From Nemopilema nomurai (lineage: Eukaryota; Cnidaria; Scyphozoa; Rhizostomeae; Rhizostomatidae): a stretch of DNA of 64,000 bases. The number at the start of each line of letters is the position of its first letter. Positions within the stretch are counted from its first letter, which is position 1. Below the pieces are notes generated by a model. It had not been told where the DNA came from and made no database searches. It was given only the letters and a program-made list of their open reading frames with translations. The stretch is taken from positions 684,743 through 748,742 of the forward strand of contig ML133381.1 in NCBI GenBank assembly GCA_003864495.1, read 5' to 3'. Shown in pieces: positions 36,801 to 51,800 of the stretch. The position numbers and the translations under genes are program-made.

Positions 36801-39800
36801 TGTGATAAAAGACAAGCGGCAATACGGTATCGTTGTTAACATACATCTCGTCCGTATATTCACCATGATAAGAACTGAGTTTGAACTGTAAAATACATGG
36901 TTGCTTGAAAGGCCTACTAGAATTACGGGGCTCATACGGGCAAAGCACTGCATACTACAAAATACCTCCCAAGGTGTGCGTTGCTATTCCAGCTAAACAG
37001 AAAGTGCTTTACCTTTCAAAATCTCCAAGCATCTGGGGGGTCAACTCAGCCTTCGACAATTCAGGAGTTTGCACTTCTGGTAGGCCCGCCTGCGTAGCGT
37101 CCTCTCTCAGCGACGAGACTGGCGTTTCCACGTTTATGTTCCGCCCCACTGGGCTTTCGGAAATTGGTGGCGTCTGTGGAGGAGTCGAAACCTTCACATA
37201 AACATCAGCTGTCTTGTGGCTGTCTTCTAGAAGATGAAGTGAAAAGCCTTCATCAGATCTTTTAAAGAAATGAAGTGAAAAAAAGTTGGATAGGAGTGGA
37301 AAGAAAGCAGTTGAGTTAAAAGACAAAGACCAACCGGTTTTCTCTAAAACGTCTTCGTCCACGTAGCTTGAGGCGTAATTATTAATGGACGAAGATAGCC
37401 AATACAATGCGTTTCAGCAATGAGCTGAGAATGGATAGTCTAACTTTAGGTTGCCTTTAGAGGAGGGCAGAATCTTTTGAAGGTTGGCAGTAGCAGCTAA
37501 TAAAGCTTATTTAAGGCCCGGATTACATTGCTACGGATCATTTTTTGATCCGTACCAAACGTGATACAGGTTAGCCTTCGGTTAACACCACACCTCGCTA
37601 TCCGTAGCAAAACTGATACAGTTCTCCGTATAACTTTTGATCGTTCTAGCAAAAGGATCCAAAGTGATCCGGACTCATGAAAGCCCTGTGTAAACGGGGC
37701 AATCCGTATCACTTTTGAAAGCAATTGATTAGGCAAGGGATTCGTAGCAGTGTAACCGGGGTCTAAGATAAAAGAAGTGAGAAAAATTAGGTCATCGATG
37801 GGATTTTATGACGACGATACGTAGCGAGGCCCTGGGTCTAAAGCCAGCTGTGATCAAGTGTAATCGTCGATTATGGAAACAAGAGATCTATCAAAGCTGC
37901 AAAGCGATAGTCGCTTTAACCTTCTGGTAAAGTTCAATACCATAAGTCACTCATTCTGCAGTTTGAACTCCAGAATTCAAGTGAATTACCTAAGGTGAAA
38001 TAATACCGGATCATGGAAATGGTAAACTTCTTGATAACAACAAGATGAAAAGAGATTAACCCTTACAGCGGTTTCTATTGAAAATGAGTACGAAAGGGTA
38101 CCTTTCTCAAAAGTGATGCTCTTGTGCTCTTCTTCGTCCAGTCGCAAATGTCCATCTCGGGTTGATTCCTCTGAGAAGCTTGAAAGCGTTGGCGTGTGCA
38201 CTTCTGGTGCCTCAGAATGAACTGGGGTGTAATCGGGGGTTGCCAATGGAGTGAAAACGTTTGTAGGAACGTCGGAGACTAATTCGTCCTGCGATACACT
38301 CTGTAAAGGTAGCCGTTAAGTGGTTATAGCTAAGAACTGAAGTCTACGCTAAGAACAGAAACACCCCTTACGTTAAGAACTAAACAGGAAGCCTTTCCAC
38401 TTCATATGAAATGCACAAAGCAAATGAAGGCAATTTCATAGCAGAAAGGTAGTGCAAGAGAAGCGGCGTAATGAAGAGTGAAATGGTGGTCACTAAACTG
38501 CATACCTTCTTCGCGGGCGTTTTTGCAGCATTTTGGTACCCTAGGAGGGAGACAATTTTCTCTGCTACTACGTCCCTGACAATATCTTCCAATATATCTC
38601 TGTTCAGAGGGATACCTGCGTCAATGCATAGTTGAACACCTCCTGGGCCAAGAATTTCTTCTGCAACAAAAAAAAAAAAATTCACTACGCAGTGAACAAA
38701 CACCAAACATGCTACTGAGTGTTTTATTCCCACCTTTGAACTTTCATGGGATATTTGCATAGAAATTATGAATATAAATATGATTGCATACTCGTACAAA
38801 CAAGAAAAGAAAATATGATTGCAATATCATTATCGTTATCACAATCGTTCTTATTATTATCATTATTGTTACCTTCTTAAGAAACACGTATACTTGGACA
38901 TTTGGATATACATGTCATTTGGATATACATGTCATCAAAACGTTGTGCAACCAATCATAATGTATTGTAACGAAAATGAAGAATAATGGGAAACAAGGCT
39001 AGCACAGCATGAGAACAGACTTACGGATCCAGTCAGCCTCTTCTTCAATATCCTCATCTGAGTCAGAAGCCTCGCTGTCATGGTCACGATTCGGTGGCCC
39101 TGCTGTAGGGTCCTCGGGCCGACTCATTTGGTTAACGATTCGCGCAAGCAGCTCGTGCTCGATCCTATGATGAATAAAGCAATTCAGAATATTGTGCATT
39201 ACATCAAACAGTCTTGCTTGCGTTCAGCTAGGTGACGCAAAACAGAAATCGCTGCTACAAACCAGACTGGATTTTACCCACAATGACAAAATAACAACGC
39301 GATGACAAAAGAGGCCTAAGATCTAGCACATGTCTTCAAAATCATTTTCTGACTTGCTCAAAACTTGATCAAAACTCGTTATACAAAATTAAGCTCAACA
39401 CGCGTCAATGTATTTTACGACTCGAACAAATGACCACAAACCATTCCTGTGCCTTTTCTTCTACTGTTGTTTTGTATTGAATCTTTACTCCTGGCGAGTT
39501 AACCTCGCAACGCGGCCGTTCAGGTGGAAATCGAGGCTCGTTGTACTCTGGAAGCTCCTTCCCGGCAGATCCTTCGAAGCGCACCGCCCTGTCTGCGTCC
39601 TGCAATCCTTCATCCTCTGCTTCCTCTTCTATAATGTCAGTGCAAACAATGTACTTCTGAAAATCTGCATATTCGTTGCTTTTAGGAGGTGTTGTTGGCG
39701 CACTGCTATCCATTACCTAGGTGAGAAACCACATTCTAGCAGAATTTGCTTCTTCTTTATCACTCTGAAGCAAAGATCTACTATTTGGGTACACAGAAAT

Positions 39801-42800
39801 TAGGATAAAAAGCCCATTAGAGTGAAATTGGAATTAGAAGACCGAAGAATGAAACAATCTTGCTTTTTCAAATCCTTCCGGAGACATGACGAGCGAACGC
39901 CCCATCACTTTACTAGACAGATAGCTTTCTAAAATGAAAGGATTTGACCTACGGTTTTCGCTCATATCAAAGCTAACATAGAATGAAAACTAGAGAAAAA
40001 AGCATCATAAAATATAAAAATAATGAAAAATAGTAAAGTAACATAAAATATTGTGATACCTCTTTACTACTCTTTTCATTATCTAAATCGGTTTGAGCAC
40101 TTTCAATAACAAGGTTTGGCAGATTCTAGAAATGAAAAGTTGAACATTTTTGTAATCAAGATATGGATCAGCGCGCAGACATTTCGCATGATGAAGTACT
40201 TTTGACAGGAAAGGTGTTAAGAGTTTCCAGAAAGCAACGCATCGTCAAGAGCTCCTTGACACAATTATTTCCGCAACTGCTTTTGAGCAAATGTAAAAAT
40301 TTTGTGCAATACTTTACGAAGACGACCATTTTACACTTGCTCTTTGAATTTGACTCGGAGAGGAATCTTGGTGCCATTTCTTACAAAGTAGATTTGATAC
40401 CTGTATGACGAGATTTGCCTGCTTCTTCTTGTCCTTTTTGTTGTCTGGTGACTTGTCGTCGTTGATTGCAACCATCGCCACATTTGACTGGCTGACCAAG
40501 CGAGGCGGTGAAGCTGTTCGAACCAAGGAAAGGCAAACAAAGGTCAAAGAATTCATTTTGGATTCTAATAAGCGATTCCCCTTACATCACTGCTGATCTC
40601 TGTTTCGGTACAATTAGTACCGCTTGACTTCGTTTCAAGAAGTTTTCTACTGAGATTGCGCGGCCATCTAAAGTAGAATCCTCACGGTTAGCTAATCATT
40701 TTGCAATCAAGACGGACAACTCTACACAGTTGAATGAAGAAAAACGATTCTTCAATAGCCAGTTGTGAATCTAGCCTTGGGCTCTTCTAAAATGAGGTGT
40801 TAAGTAAAGTTGATTGGTCAATTATAACCAATAATACGCTCTTCTCTTCACCCTCTAGTGTTTTCGACCCGTAACTGGCAATTTATTCTGTCAGCTTTTA
40901 GTTATATTCTGACGATTGCATACTCTGAGGAGTGTTGGACGAAGAAGTACTTTCAGTATGCAAAAACTGGTTCCGCTATTTCTAGCTATTGTGAAGTTTT
41001 GTACCGCAAACACTTGTTCAAAGATAAGTTACAACGATTCCTTGAATCGAATAATACAACGGACACTAACATTCATAAGAGAAAATTTAATGATTTCAAA
41101 TTTCATAATGAGACGTGTAGGACTAGAAGCATTACTTTAAGACTATCCACTCACTGTTTTTGGCAGGCACGTGGATGTCTTCAGACGGAATTGCCAGCCT
41201 GAGTTCCTCGTTTTGCCGCGGTTTTCCGAGCGCCTTCGCAACAGGGACTAGCTCACCGGATGACGGGTACTCAAAGCGTCCGAGTCCGTAGAAATTTGGC
41301 TCTGAAGGTTGAAAGTAATACTTTGGTTTGTCTGAACACTGAAAAGTTTCGTCATTTTCCTTTTTCTGACTCTTGGTTCTTCCGGGATTGTCGTGTGCAT
41401 GAGACTCTTGGGGACCTGTGGCAAGGCGCTTGGGTGCTGGAGATGGTTTGGCTGGCGAATGAAACTGGATGTGCGGAGGACGGACGGTGGAGCGGTGCGC
41501 GTTGTTTGCGCGCGGGCCTAACAGGGCAGCCAGAAGGTCGGCGTCGTGGAACGAGGGCTTGACGGCCATCTGAGGCTGGCTGGCATTCTGAAAGACAAGT
41601 AGAGTCCAGGCTATGCAGGGCAGGACATGTTCAGTACAGGAAAGCAAGGCACAGATACGTAGTCAATAGTATTCGAGTAGGAAGTACAATTCGCTTCCAT
41701 TTTATGAATGACATCTGTAGCACAACTATGAAATACAGCAAGCATAAAATCACTTCGTGCTCATAGCGATAAATGATACACAAGAACAAAGCTAATTCTG
41801 AACAACATAATGCATAAATAAGTTCATCTTCTAGCTATCTACTGTCTTCGCATAACCAATTGAATTACTGGCTCGCTGATAAGAAGCCGGGTCAATATGT
41901 CGATCAAAGGGGCGGCGCTCAAAGGTATTGGCGTTATTAGACTAATACCACTTTTTCTGAGGCACGAATTTATTTTCAGGCGTGTGCTTTATGTTTATTG
42001 TGCACTGTTCTTGAAAGCAATGCAATATTGCACCATTCTGCATTTGCAATGAGATTTCTATCTAAAAGTCATTATAAGGGCATTTCCTATCTACAAGAAA
42101 GGTGTGGCCAAAACTCCATTTTGTTTTATTTGGGAAAGTAATACCACTCCGGCAGCGGTGCGCACCGCCCCTGCTCGATCACCATAAATGATGGTTTCGG
42201 TCGTAAGAAACAGAGACAACTGGAGCTGATGAGTCGTTTGCTGAAGAAACTCGTGCAATGGTGATATATATTGTATACTTTGCGGATGATGACATAAAGG
42301 CACGTTGGCAACACTTTTGCTCTTGACCTCCTACGTCATTGCGTTTACCAACACACATAACAAGCGCTCGATGCAAACATCTGCTCAAGATTCATGCATG
42401 TTTCTCCCGACAGAGAACATAAACTCAAAGCTCTCATAAAAAATACCAAACTGGTATGCAATACATACAGTTACTTCTGTTTTACCAACTGCTTTTCTTT
42501 TTGGTTTATCCCTCTGCTCAGATGATTTCCTCGATTTCGAAGTCTTCGCCTGGGTACCATCCTTCGCTTTCTGTTTCGAAGCAACCGCAACAGTCTTCTG
42601 CTTAGTTCGTTGGGGGGCCTTCTTTTGCTTCTCGTCGACCGCTGAAGCCTGAGGTAGCGATCTTTTAGGCTCTTTGGCCTCCTTCTGAAACGGATAGATA
42701 GGAGGAAAGTAAAGATGGCTACTTGAATCAATCAGTTGGGCGGCATCAAAGCTGGTCAAAAGAAAGGGCAGCCTGCTTTTATTAATAAAGATAACCAGGA

Positions 42801-45800
42801 TTGTAATTAGTCATCTGCAATAACTCACACTATGATGATTCTTAGAAATTTTAGAAATGGTTTTTTAGAAAGATCATGTGGTGTTAGCTTTTTATAAACT
42901 TGAGGTTCATATTTACATAAACTTGGAGAAGCATGGTGATAAAGGACAAGGTCGAAGGCTAGGAGGATAACGTTTAGTCATGTGATGAGCCAGCTAGACA
43001 ACTTGAACTGATTAAAGAGGCAGTTTTTCGACGCTAATAGAGGTAGCACGTCCACTAGGCAGCTTTTCTACACTAATATCCTTAAAAATCCCTTTACATA
43101 CAAACCTGGATTTGGGTCGAAATTTCATCGATTTTCTTGTCCACCTCAAACTGTATGCGTTGAAGATCACTGGTACCGCCACTAAAACAGCGTAAAACAG
43201 TTCCAAAATTACTAACAAACTTGAAACAACCACAATGGTACTACAGAAGTACCAAAGTGGCACAGTGTAATGTAAACAGCTAAGAAATTGGCACTTTGTA
43301 ACTCTAAAGCCTCTTCTTGATTGAAGTATCCAACAATTATAATACATAATCCTTGGAATACGGATTTCTTGTTATTTTCAAAAACACTATCAAAAGCCCT
43401 TTCAAACAATGTTGCTGCTTGCGATTCATTTATAGCATATTCAAACGAAGTCTCTTCGATCGTAACGATGGCAATAGCTGCAAACAGCATCAGTACTTTC
43501 CTAGACTGGTAATCGGTCTCTCGGCCTCAACATCAAAAGGAACATCAAGAAAGCAGAATCTTCCAGTGCATAATACCTTTGCTGGCGATCGATAAACTCG
43601 TAGAGACGTTGCTGATCGCTCCGCCGTACCAGTGCGCCGAGATTAGTTTCCAGTCTCTCTCGACGCTGTTGAACCTCTGACAGCACTCTGTTGATGGCAA
43701 CATGGTGCCCCCCGGTTCTGCTGCCCTGATCCCTATTGTCAGTCACATGACCACTTGCACCTTCAGCCGGGACTAAAGGGAAACATAACCCCCGGTTAAA
43801 TGTCAAGTAACTACTACAAATGATTTGTGAAATCACAAAAATACATTCACCATAAATTATGTATCCAAAGCTACCATTCTCTACAAACGAAAAAACAGAC
43901 CGCGTGAAAAATAGTCATCCTAAAAGCTGCGCAATTCACTTCCATCCAAGAAATAAAAAGGAAATTGCCTATACATTAACATACATCTAGCCCAAGCAGA
44001 ACAAAGACTGCAGTTCGAATAAAATGCTTCCTAGACACTTTTCTGGCATCGAACCCATATTGCAACGAAGTATAAGTTCCGCAAAAAAAGAATTTGGAGT
44101 TAGTTTCTCGATTTATAAGTCACACTACATGTTAATTAGCAGCACGGGGACTCTGACAAATGATTGCTCAGTGGTATGGGTTTTTAACGAGAGATAAATG
44201 AACAAAGAGATTGGAGATCGTGCTTCGGTCATCGAGTTAAAAACGTCAACATACAAAAGACTCGAGGAAAAGGCAATGTAAAAATGGATTCAATTTTTTC
44301 TCTTTCAAAACAAATTCAGTTATAGATGGTTTTGAACTTTCCCTACAAACAGTAACAGAGTTGGCTTCTGTCGGTAAGCCTGATTTTCCATAATTGCAAA
44401 CAAAACATTGTCCCTTATGTTGTAACCGAAACAATTGCACAGGCCTTCGACCGTAAACATTTGAACTATCAAAGCGTGGTCACGAAAAAAGGATCGCTAT
44501 ATCACGTTGAGTGGTCTTGGTTTCTTGGAACTCTAGGCGTTTTCTAGTGATCACTCCACCCTCTATTGCGGTGTTTCATGACAGAAATTTTTCTCTGACA
44601 GAGTCATGAGAAGTACATGCCTCTCTCTATTCCTACCAATTCTGATGAATTTAAGGATTCCCAAACCGTATCGCAACTGTTCTTTCTACTCGGGGATCTT
44701 TGACAAGGCAATTTATACACGACGCCAAGGCTTTAGGTACCTAAGCCAAATGGGCTTTTTGTTAAGTTCTTTCATTTCGTTTGGCGCCAAAATACAGCAG
44801 TGCATTGATAACCGACAGTTATTTGTTGAGTACGTAGATTGATACTCCGCTAACTGACATTTCCGAGGCAACAAAGACGCCTCGCTTCATGGGGGTACAA
44901 TGAGTGTCCGCAGCCAAACAGAGACTTAAAACGTTTCAGTTAAAGAGCTTTGGGAAAGGTCAAACAATCCACTGAACCAGCAAAAAACAATGACAGAGAT
45001 ATTAATTGGAGAAACCGGCGTCATATTAAGTTGGCTAGGAGATTTCAGGTTTTTCATAAAGAATTTGAAACAGGCTCACGACACAAAAAAGTCAAGTACC
45101 ATCGATTGAATCGGATCATTATTGACCTTTTAAACAGGAAGCTCGATTGTATTCCGTCAAATGCAGGGTCAAAAGATCGATCCGGGCTGAAAAGGTCTAT
45201 ATCAGATAACAATGTTTTGGACACGGAATTGGTAGACCTCAGCCTTCTTCAAGGAACACAACATCTAAAGACCAGGCGATTTATTCTAAAGATATGCAAA
45301 TAGTAGCATAAGTAATAGAATTGCCTCTCACCTTTTGTACTTGAAGAGATGTTTTTGAACTGCTGGTCTTCGTCTCTAACAGGATAAACCTTAAAAAGAA
45401 TATTGGGTTTAAATGATGACAATGTCAAGATTACGCTTCTAGAAAGAAATTGTTCAGGGGTAGCGAGAAAATGAAACACGGGATAGGATGAATTCAGATC
45501 AAGGCAAGCGGAAGCTTTGTCACTTTTGAGATTATTCGGGATAAAAGGAGTTTTACCCACGCTTCCATACCGAGAAAAGTTGATTCCATAAACAGATTTC
45601 TTTTTCTGACAGTACATCGTCCACATACAATTTAATAAAACGTAATTTGTAGGTTTTTGAAATATTTCATGTCTTCATTCAATAACATCCAGTAACAATG
45701 GGTCAATTTGTGAGATAAATCAGCCATTTTGGAAACGCCAATCCCTTCTTCTTATGTAATAGGCATTCCAACACCCGAAAAATAGCAGCGAGCATTTCCG

Positions 45801-48800
45801 GTATTTTTAGCCACTGCGCAGTATCATTTAGGACTAACATGGGCCGCAAATTCTGCTTGATAGAGAACATAATAAAAATTGAGAATTTGCTTTTTCGAAC
45901 TTAGATACGGTCCTGAGAGGACAACTGGCATACTCCTGATAATTACAGCTATTTAAATTACAAAACGATAAAGAGCAGTGGCGGTTTCAAAGAATGCAAA
46001 ATACACTTTGATATATTAAAAGTTGCATGCAGAGATGGATTTTAAAACAGAACAATTGTTTTTTAGCATATTTGGCAGCGTTTTTTGACAAACTAAGCTC
46101 ATCATCGACTCCGATTTAAGCAGCTCCGAGATTGGAGCAAGGTATCAAAATGTCTCAAACTAAGACCAGTTTTCAAACCTTAGCTACACATTTTTCAGTA
46201 TCATTGAACATCCTCGTGATTCCATATTTTCTGTCCTTTTCAAATTAAGAAAATGATTAAGTGCTCAGTGGTATTCTAGTTTCAAGCCTTGCGTTCGCGG
46301 ATTGATTGCTAATATTTGTGCAGCCATGACAAATGTATTCCGGTTTAAAATGAAAAGTATAATGAAAATCACCTTTTGATTGCTCTGCGCAAACCTTGAC
46401 TTTGCAAAAGTTACAAGAAGAAAACACTCAACGGACCTGAAATTTTGGTCCTAAAACATGGCAAATGGACCCATGTGTAGTCAAGGGAAGCCTTTTGCAT
46501 TGATTTACATTTGCGATTAGCTTTACGTTTATACCTCCATACCAAAAACCAAGAGTAGTTTTTTATCATAAAAAACGCTTTTGTGGAAACAAAGGCCACT
46601 GTTGAGTTTTCTTCGTGCTTCTGCAAATTCCAAACATTAATGGGGCTTACACTACAGCTGCAGATTAGAATTTCGATTTCAATCTCTTATCTTATTTCTT
46701 TAGTTGTGGTCTTCGTGTTCTTAATTTTGAACCAAGATGTGCAATTATGTTATTCATTTCATACCAAGTATCGGTCTATCGGAGCTGGGAGATTGCTGAA
46801 ACCATCAAGTTTCTTAATAATCGTCATTTGGGGATCTTCTTCATTCTCTGTCTGGAAAAAAGAAATAATTTACGCTACGACCCAATACAAGATGAACCAA
46901 CATTCGCCACAAAGAGAAAAAATCTTAGCCCCTACAGAGACTCGAACTCTGGACCCCTGGTTTACAAGACCAGTGCTCTAACCACTGAGCTATAGAGGCC
47001 TCGAGGCATGAGGTGTAATATCTTGACAATATACTTGCATAATCAACGATCTAAGTAATTATCTGCGAAAAACGCAGCTTTGTTTTCTTTTATATTTATT
47101 TTCAATAGATTTGATGTTAATAAACAAACATGCAAAGTAAACATCAGTCGGCGTATTCGCTTCTTCGACAAGCCTCCGTCAAAGGCGTGTGGGGAAAATC
47201 TTGCTGACGTGTTTTGTCATATATTTTGCAGGTTGCATCCAAGGTAAAAACAGGCACCGCAGAGCAGGGGGACTGAGGGGGCTTTAGCCCCCCCTCCCCA
47301 CGTTTTGCCAAAAAATGCCAAATATTAAGTAATAAAATTCCAATAAAGCCTCTTTTTCAATGGTTTTAGCCCCCCCCCCCCCAACTTTTTTTAGACCCCC
47401 CACTTTTCTCAACGCTCCGCGGCGCCTGGAAAAGCTGTTTTGTTCTAGTGAATTTGAGAAGTTCTCATTTGAAGTGCTTCCTTCATCATCATGTACAAAA
47501 AGTGCTTCATACAGTCGAAATACGTTCTAGGGATATCCAGTTTTAAAAAACACCGAACTTCAGCGATTACAGTATAAAATGACTTGAAGAAAGGCAGGTT
47601 TTCACGTCAACAGTATCAAGAACTCCAGGAACACCGAACAAATGCAGCAACGTAATAGACGGGACTGGCATTTCGTGGAATCCTTAAACAAAAATTCAAA
47701 ATACTATTGAACGACTTCGACCATAAAGCAACATAGAACCTTGAACTGAGATGAATTTGACACTTTCGTAAATCATGTAATTTGCGTGAAAATATTTTCA
47801 ATTAGCGTTTTGATAAATCACAGAGACAGATTTCAGGTAAAGTAAGTTATCGGCAGCATCACCTTTTTCAGTGTTTTTGTTGCTTTCTCGTCTTGATCAA
47901 TTCTGTGTTCTCTCGTAATTATTGGCCCTCCCCTAGAAAAAGACAAAGAAATTGCATCATTTATATAAGATATCAATCGCATGAGTTAAGAATAATAGAA
48001 TTCACTTATCTGCTTTGCGCAACAAAACACAACACAACACAACCATGCAATACAGCACAGCATGACGCAACACAATACAGAACAATGCAATACAGCATTA
48101 CGCAACACAACGCAATACAGCACTGCACGATGCAACACAATACAGAACAATGCAATACAGCACCACACAATGCAACACAATACAGAACAATACAATACAG
48201 CTCTACGCAACGCAACGCAATACAACACCAAACTTCTACACGAAGCAAGTTTCTAGCAACCTGCACTAATGATGGCACATCAATATTTGCAACATGTGAC
48301 GCCATCCTAACGCTGAGCTCTGGCTGTCGGCAGCCTCAAGGCAGTCACCGGGCTACTTGCTTCAAGCAGGTGAAAAGTGGGGGGGGGGGGCAGAGGGTCT
48401 AGGGCGTGGCCCCTGGAAAAAATTTAGTCCACGCCCCCCTCTCCGTAGTTTCCTTATCAGATATGCAATAATCTCAAGGGCTGACTTTCTGGAAAAGTGG
48501 GGGGGGGGGACTATCTCCTCCCCGACCATTCCTCCCCGTAGCCCCGTCACTGAGGAAAGCTCGTTGCTACAAGTAACAGCCAGTTACGAAAGAAACACGC
48601 CCCAGTGTAACAGTAGCTTCAAAGCACGAGGATATAGACATTCAAAGCACTGGCGTTGAGCAACGTTGGAAATTCGGGTTGCCCTCGGCCAAAAACTTCC
48701 GTTAAGATGAGCACAACATCTACCACTAAAGACATTTCGTGGTCAGCTTGATCGATTCAGACTGATTTACCCTGCCAAAGACAAAGTGGGCCAGTGCCCA

Positions 48801-51800
48801 GGACAATCCAACACACAAAAGCCTGCTTAGTAAATAGGCCCACGCTTTACTTTTCACGGTGTTCCAATAAATCACCAGGTCATTAATTGCTTTGTGATGG
48901 CTTTTAGGACGCCCAAAATTCGCTTAAGCCACTGATTGTACCCTACTAATCATATGAGACGGGCTATTAGTTTTGCAAAGGTGATTATATCCAACCAGGA
49001 TTGACAGAGACAAATTTTTTGTGACTGAAAAGCAGCACACGTGCAAAAAACAAGATTGCGTGTCTCAAGTCACAAGTTCATGTCAGTTGTTCAAGATGAG
49101 GCTAAATCTTTATCAGGAATTTTCTACATTCAAATAAGCAGAAAACTGGGCATCAACATGAGAAACCTGGGTAAAAGGGGGTAATATAATCCGGAAATGT
49201 GCTTCATAATAATGATAAGAAAATCCAGTGAAACAATAAGCTTACAAAGCAGTTAAAAGCAAAGGATGATTTGAAAACAATTTAGAACTTTGCTAGAAAC
49301 AAACCAAAAAATAAGCATGACAATGTGATTGACAAGGAAAAGCCAATTTTACAACTTAAAACGAGGTGACATTTGGAGAGTAACAGTCGTCAAGGATATG
49401 AAAAAAGCTATGCTGGGTGGGCAATAACAGCCAATGAGGACGTTAGGCAATGAACACGGGGATTGGTGAACATAGAGGTTGGCCTAAATACAGGTTTCGA
49501 AGGCATCAGTTGCTGTTGCTAAAACGGATTAATTATATCTAAAAATTGAGCGTACAGCGGGCACCATCGAGAGGAATAATAAAAAAAATTCAAAGGTGAT
49601 GATATTCTTGTACACGATCGCGGAAATGCCGGAGGGTGAAGTGGGAAACAGTAACCACAGCGGGAGACAAAAAGATGATATAAAAAGGAAAAGAGTCCCT
49701 TTGTAAAGTCAGTAAGGGCCTATCACTGGTTTGGCGGGAGTTTAAATGTCTTTAAGAAATGGCAGGAGAAGTAATAACCTTTGACATGACTAGGCTAAGT
49801 TCAAAATATGCCTTCAGAACAAAGTTGGAGATATAATGCAACCTCTGCGTGGTGCTTTTTCGGTGCCACTGGAAAGGCGATCAACATCGATAAAGCAGTG
49901 GCCGCTTTTGTGGCAGGACCCGTTCACGAATGCATATTGTAGAGAACATTGTGACGCATGGACATGTCATTCAAGAGAAAATAAATCGGCGGTTATGAAG
50001 AATTTCGTCATTTCTTGATAAGCTCCACATCGTTTTCTGTGAGGAAAGCACATTTTTGGTTTCCAAACGACCAAACCCATCCATTAGATTCCCCTACGAC
50101 CTTTTGAAAACGTCACCACAAAAGACAGCTATTCAATAGCACGCTCATGTCTGAATATGACGTCATGAGACAGGTTCAAGGGCCTGGAAGCTTTGGATAG
50201 GGGTCACAACAATAAGCAGTCACAGAAATACCAAGAGGGGTAAGAGACAAGAAATGGCCAGGGAAAAATGAAGGCCATCTCTCTCTCTTTTGAGTGAGCA
50301 AAGAACAATTATTGGGCCCCATCTCAATCGCTACATTAATATATATGCTTATATTTATTTTCTAGGAGACACAGCACAATGCAGTCTTACCTCATATGAA
50401 TACTGACAGATTATTCATAGCTATTGTCATTATTAATTTTTTTTAAATATTTATTTTTACTACCTATCGTTTGCACCACTTTTATCACTATCGCTATTAT
50501 TAAGAATAAGAACAAATAAGCGTTCAATTAAGCTCGTCATAGAAATGTTTGAATTTCAATGTCAAAATATTAAAGGCACATAAACTGAATCCATGGGAGG
50601 ATTGCTACCAATCTTCGGAGGACAGTAAAGCATTTTAACGCACTGTCACAATCGACATAGGACTGGCACTTTGGCAACCCTACTTTCCACGTCCAGGCAA
50701 AATGACTTAAACAGGTAAATTGCTTCCCAATCTGCATAAATAGAATCTTCCAAACACAGAAAATGCCCCTTCGGGTGTGAATATTTAGATGTGAATATTC
50801 ATATTGCACCGTGCGCACCTTTTCTTCCGTGCAAAGCCTGGTGTTGCTGCAGCAAACTTTGAATAGCCACCGAAATTAGCTTGGCTGATGACTCCATTTT
50901 ATTCATCACTCTCTGAATTTGAAAGGCAACATTTGTCAATTGGGAGAAAAACTAGTCACGTGTAAATGTTACTTTACTGACCTGAAATACGACGACCTGT
51001 GTTTCACTTTTGAATACAATATCAAACTTCTGCCTTTTGAAGCCTGCCGTAAGCTTTATCCCTAATATTCCAAATCAGAGAAGTTGTCATGGCAAGGAAG
51101 TTCATTATGAACAGCACCACGCAGTCAACTGTTCGCCTTTCAAAAGAATGATGCATTTACCCATGGGCCTACTTAAGGGTTTTAATTTTAGGAACCCCAA
51201 AAAAAATCTTGTTCAGTCTATACCATAGCTATTGATGAATTGAGTAGCATGGCACGAAATACTTTGGCATATGTTAGGGGGCCCATTAACATTGGGCCCA
51301 GGGCCTTAGCAGTCCTAAATGTACCCTGGGTACCAGACTCGCTATGTATCAAAAAATGATGGGTCTGGTACCCAGGGTATCCTGAATGCGACCCTGCTTC
51401 CAAAGAGGACTCCAGCAAACGGGAGTTGAACTTCTCTAGGTCACGTGCATCAACACGAAGCTAAAATATTATGAAATTTGCTAAAACAACTAAATCCAGT
51501 TTCATTTAACCATTTTTCTTTTACGATTACCAGCGAACCGTATCAAAGTAAAGTTGTGTTAAGCCAGGCTCAGACAGCCGGAACTATCCAGTAACACAAG
51601 TTCATTTTTTTTTTACTTAGGTATATCTGCTCACGACATTCTTCCTGCGGAACTCCGTTGAGATGCCTTGCAAACTCACACGCAATTAAAATATGCTAAA
51701 AAGCAAGATATGGTTTAACTCCGTTGATATGGCTAGCACACTCACACGCATACGAAACGAGTATGCCGCTGGGACAAAAACGAAATTCCAAGGACTTGAA

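Noticed and set aside
44950..45303. 117-codon plus-strand frame with many Lys/Arg residues
   Set aside because: No ATG at its start (opens with TTG), no recognisable domain or splice partners, and it is antisense within a TALPID3 intron.
47986..48305. Cysteine/valine-rich minus-strand frames that could look like a small Cys-rich peptide
   Set aside because: They come from the ACAATACAGC minisatellite; only the segment beyond 48229 was kept, as a candidate exon.
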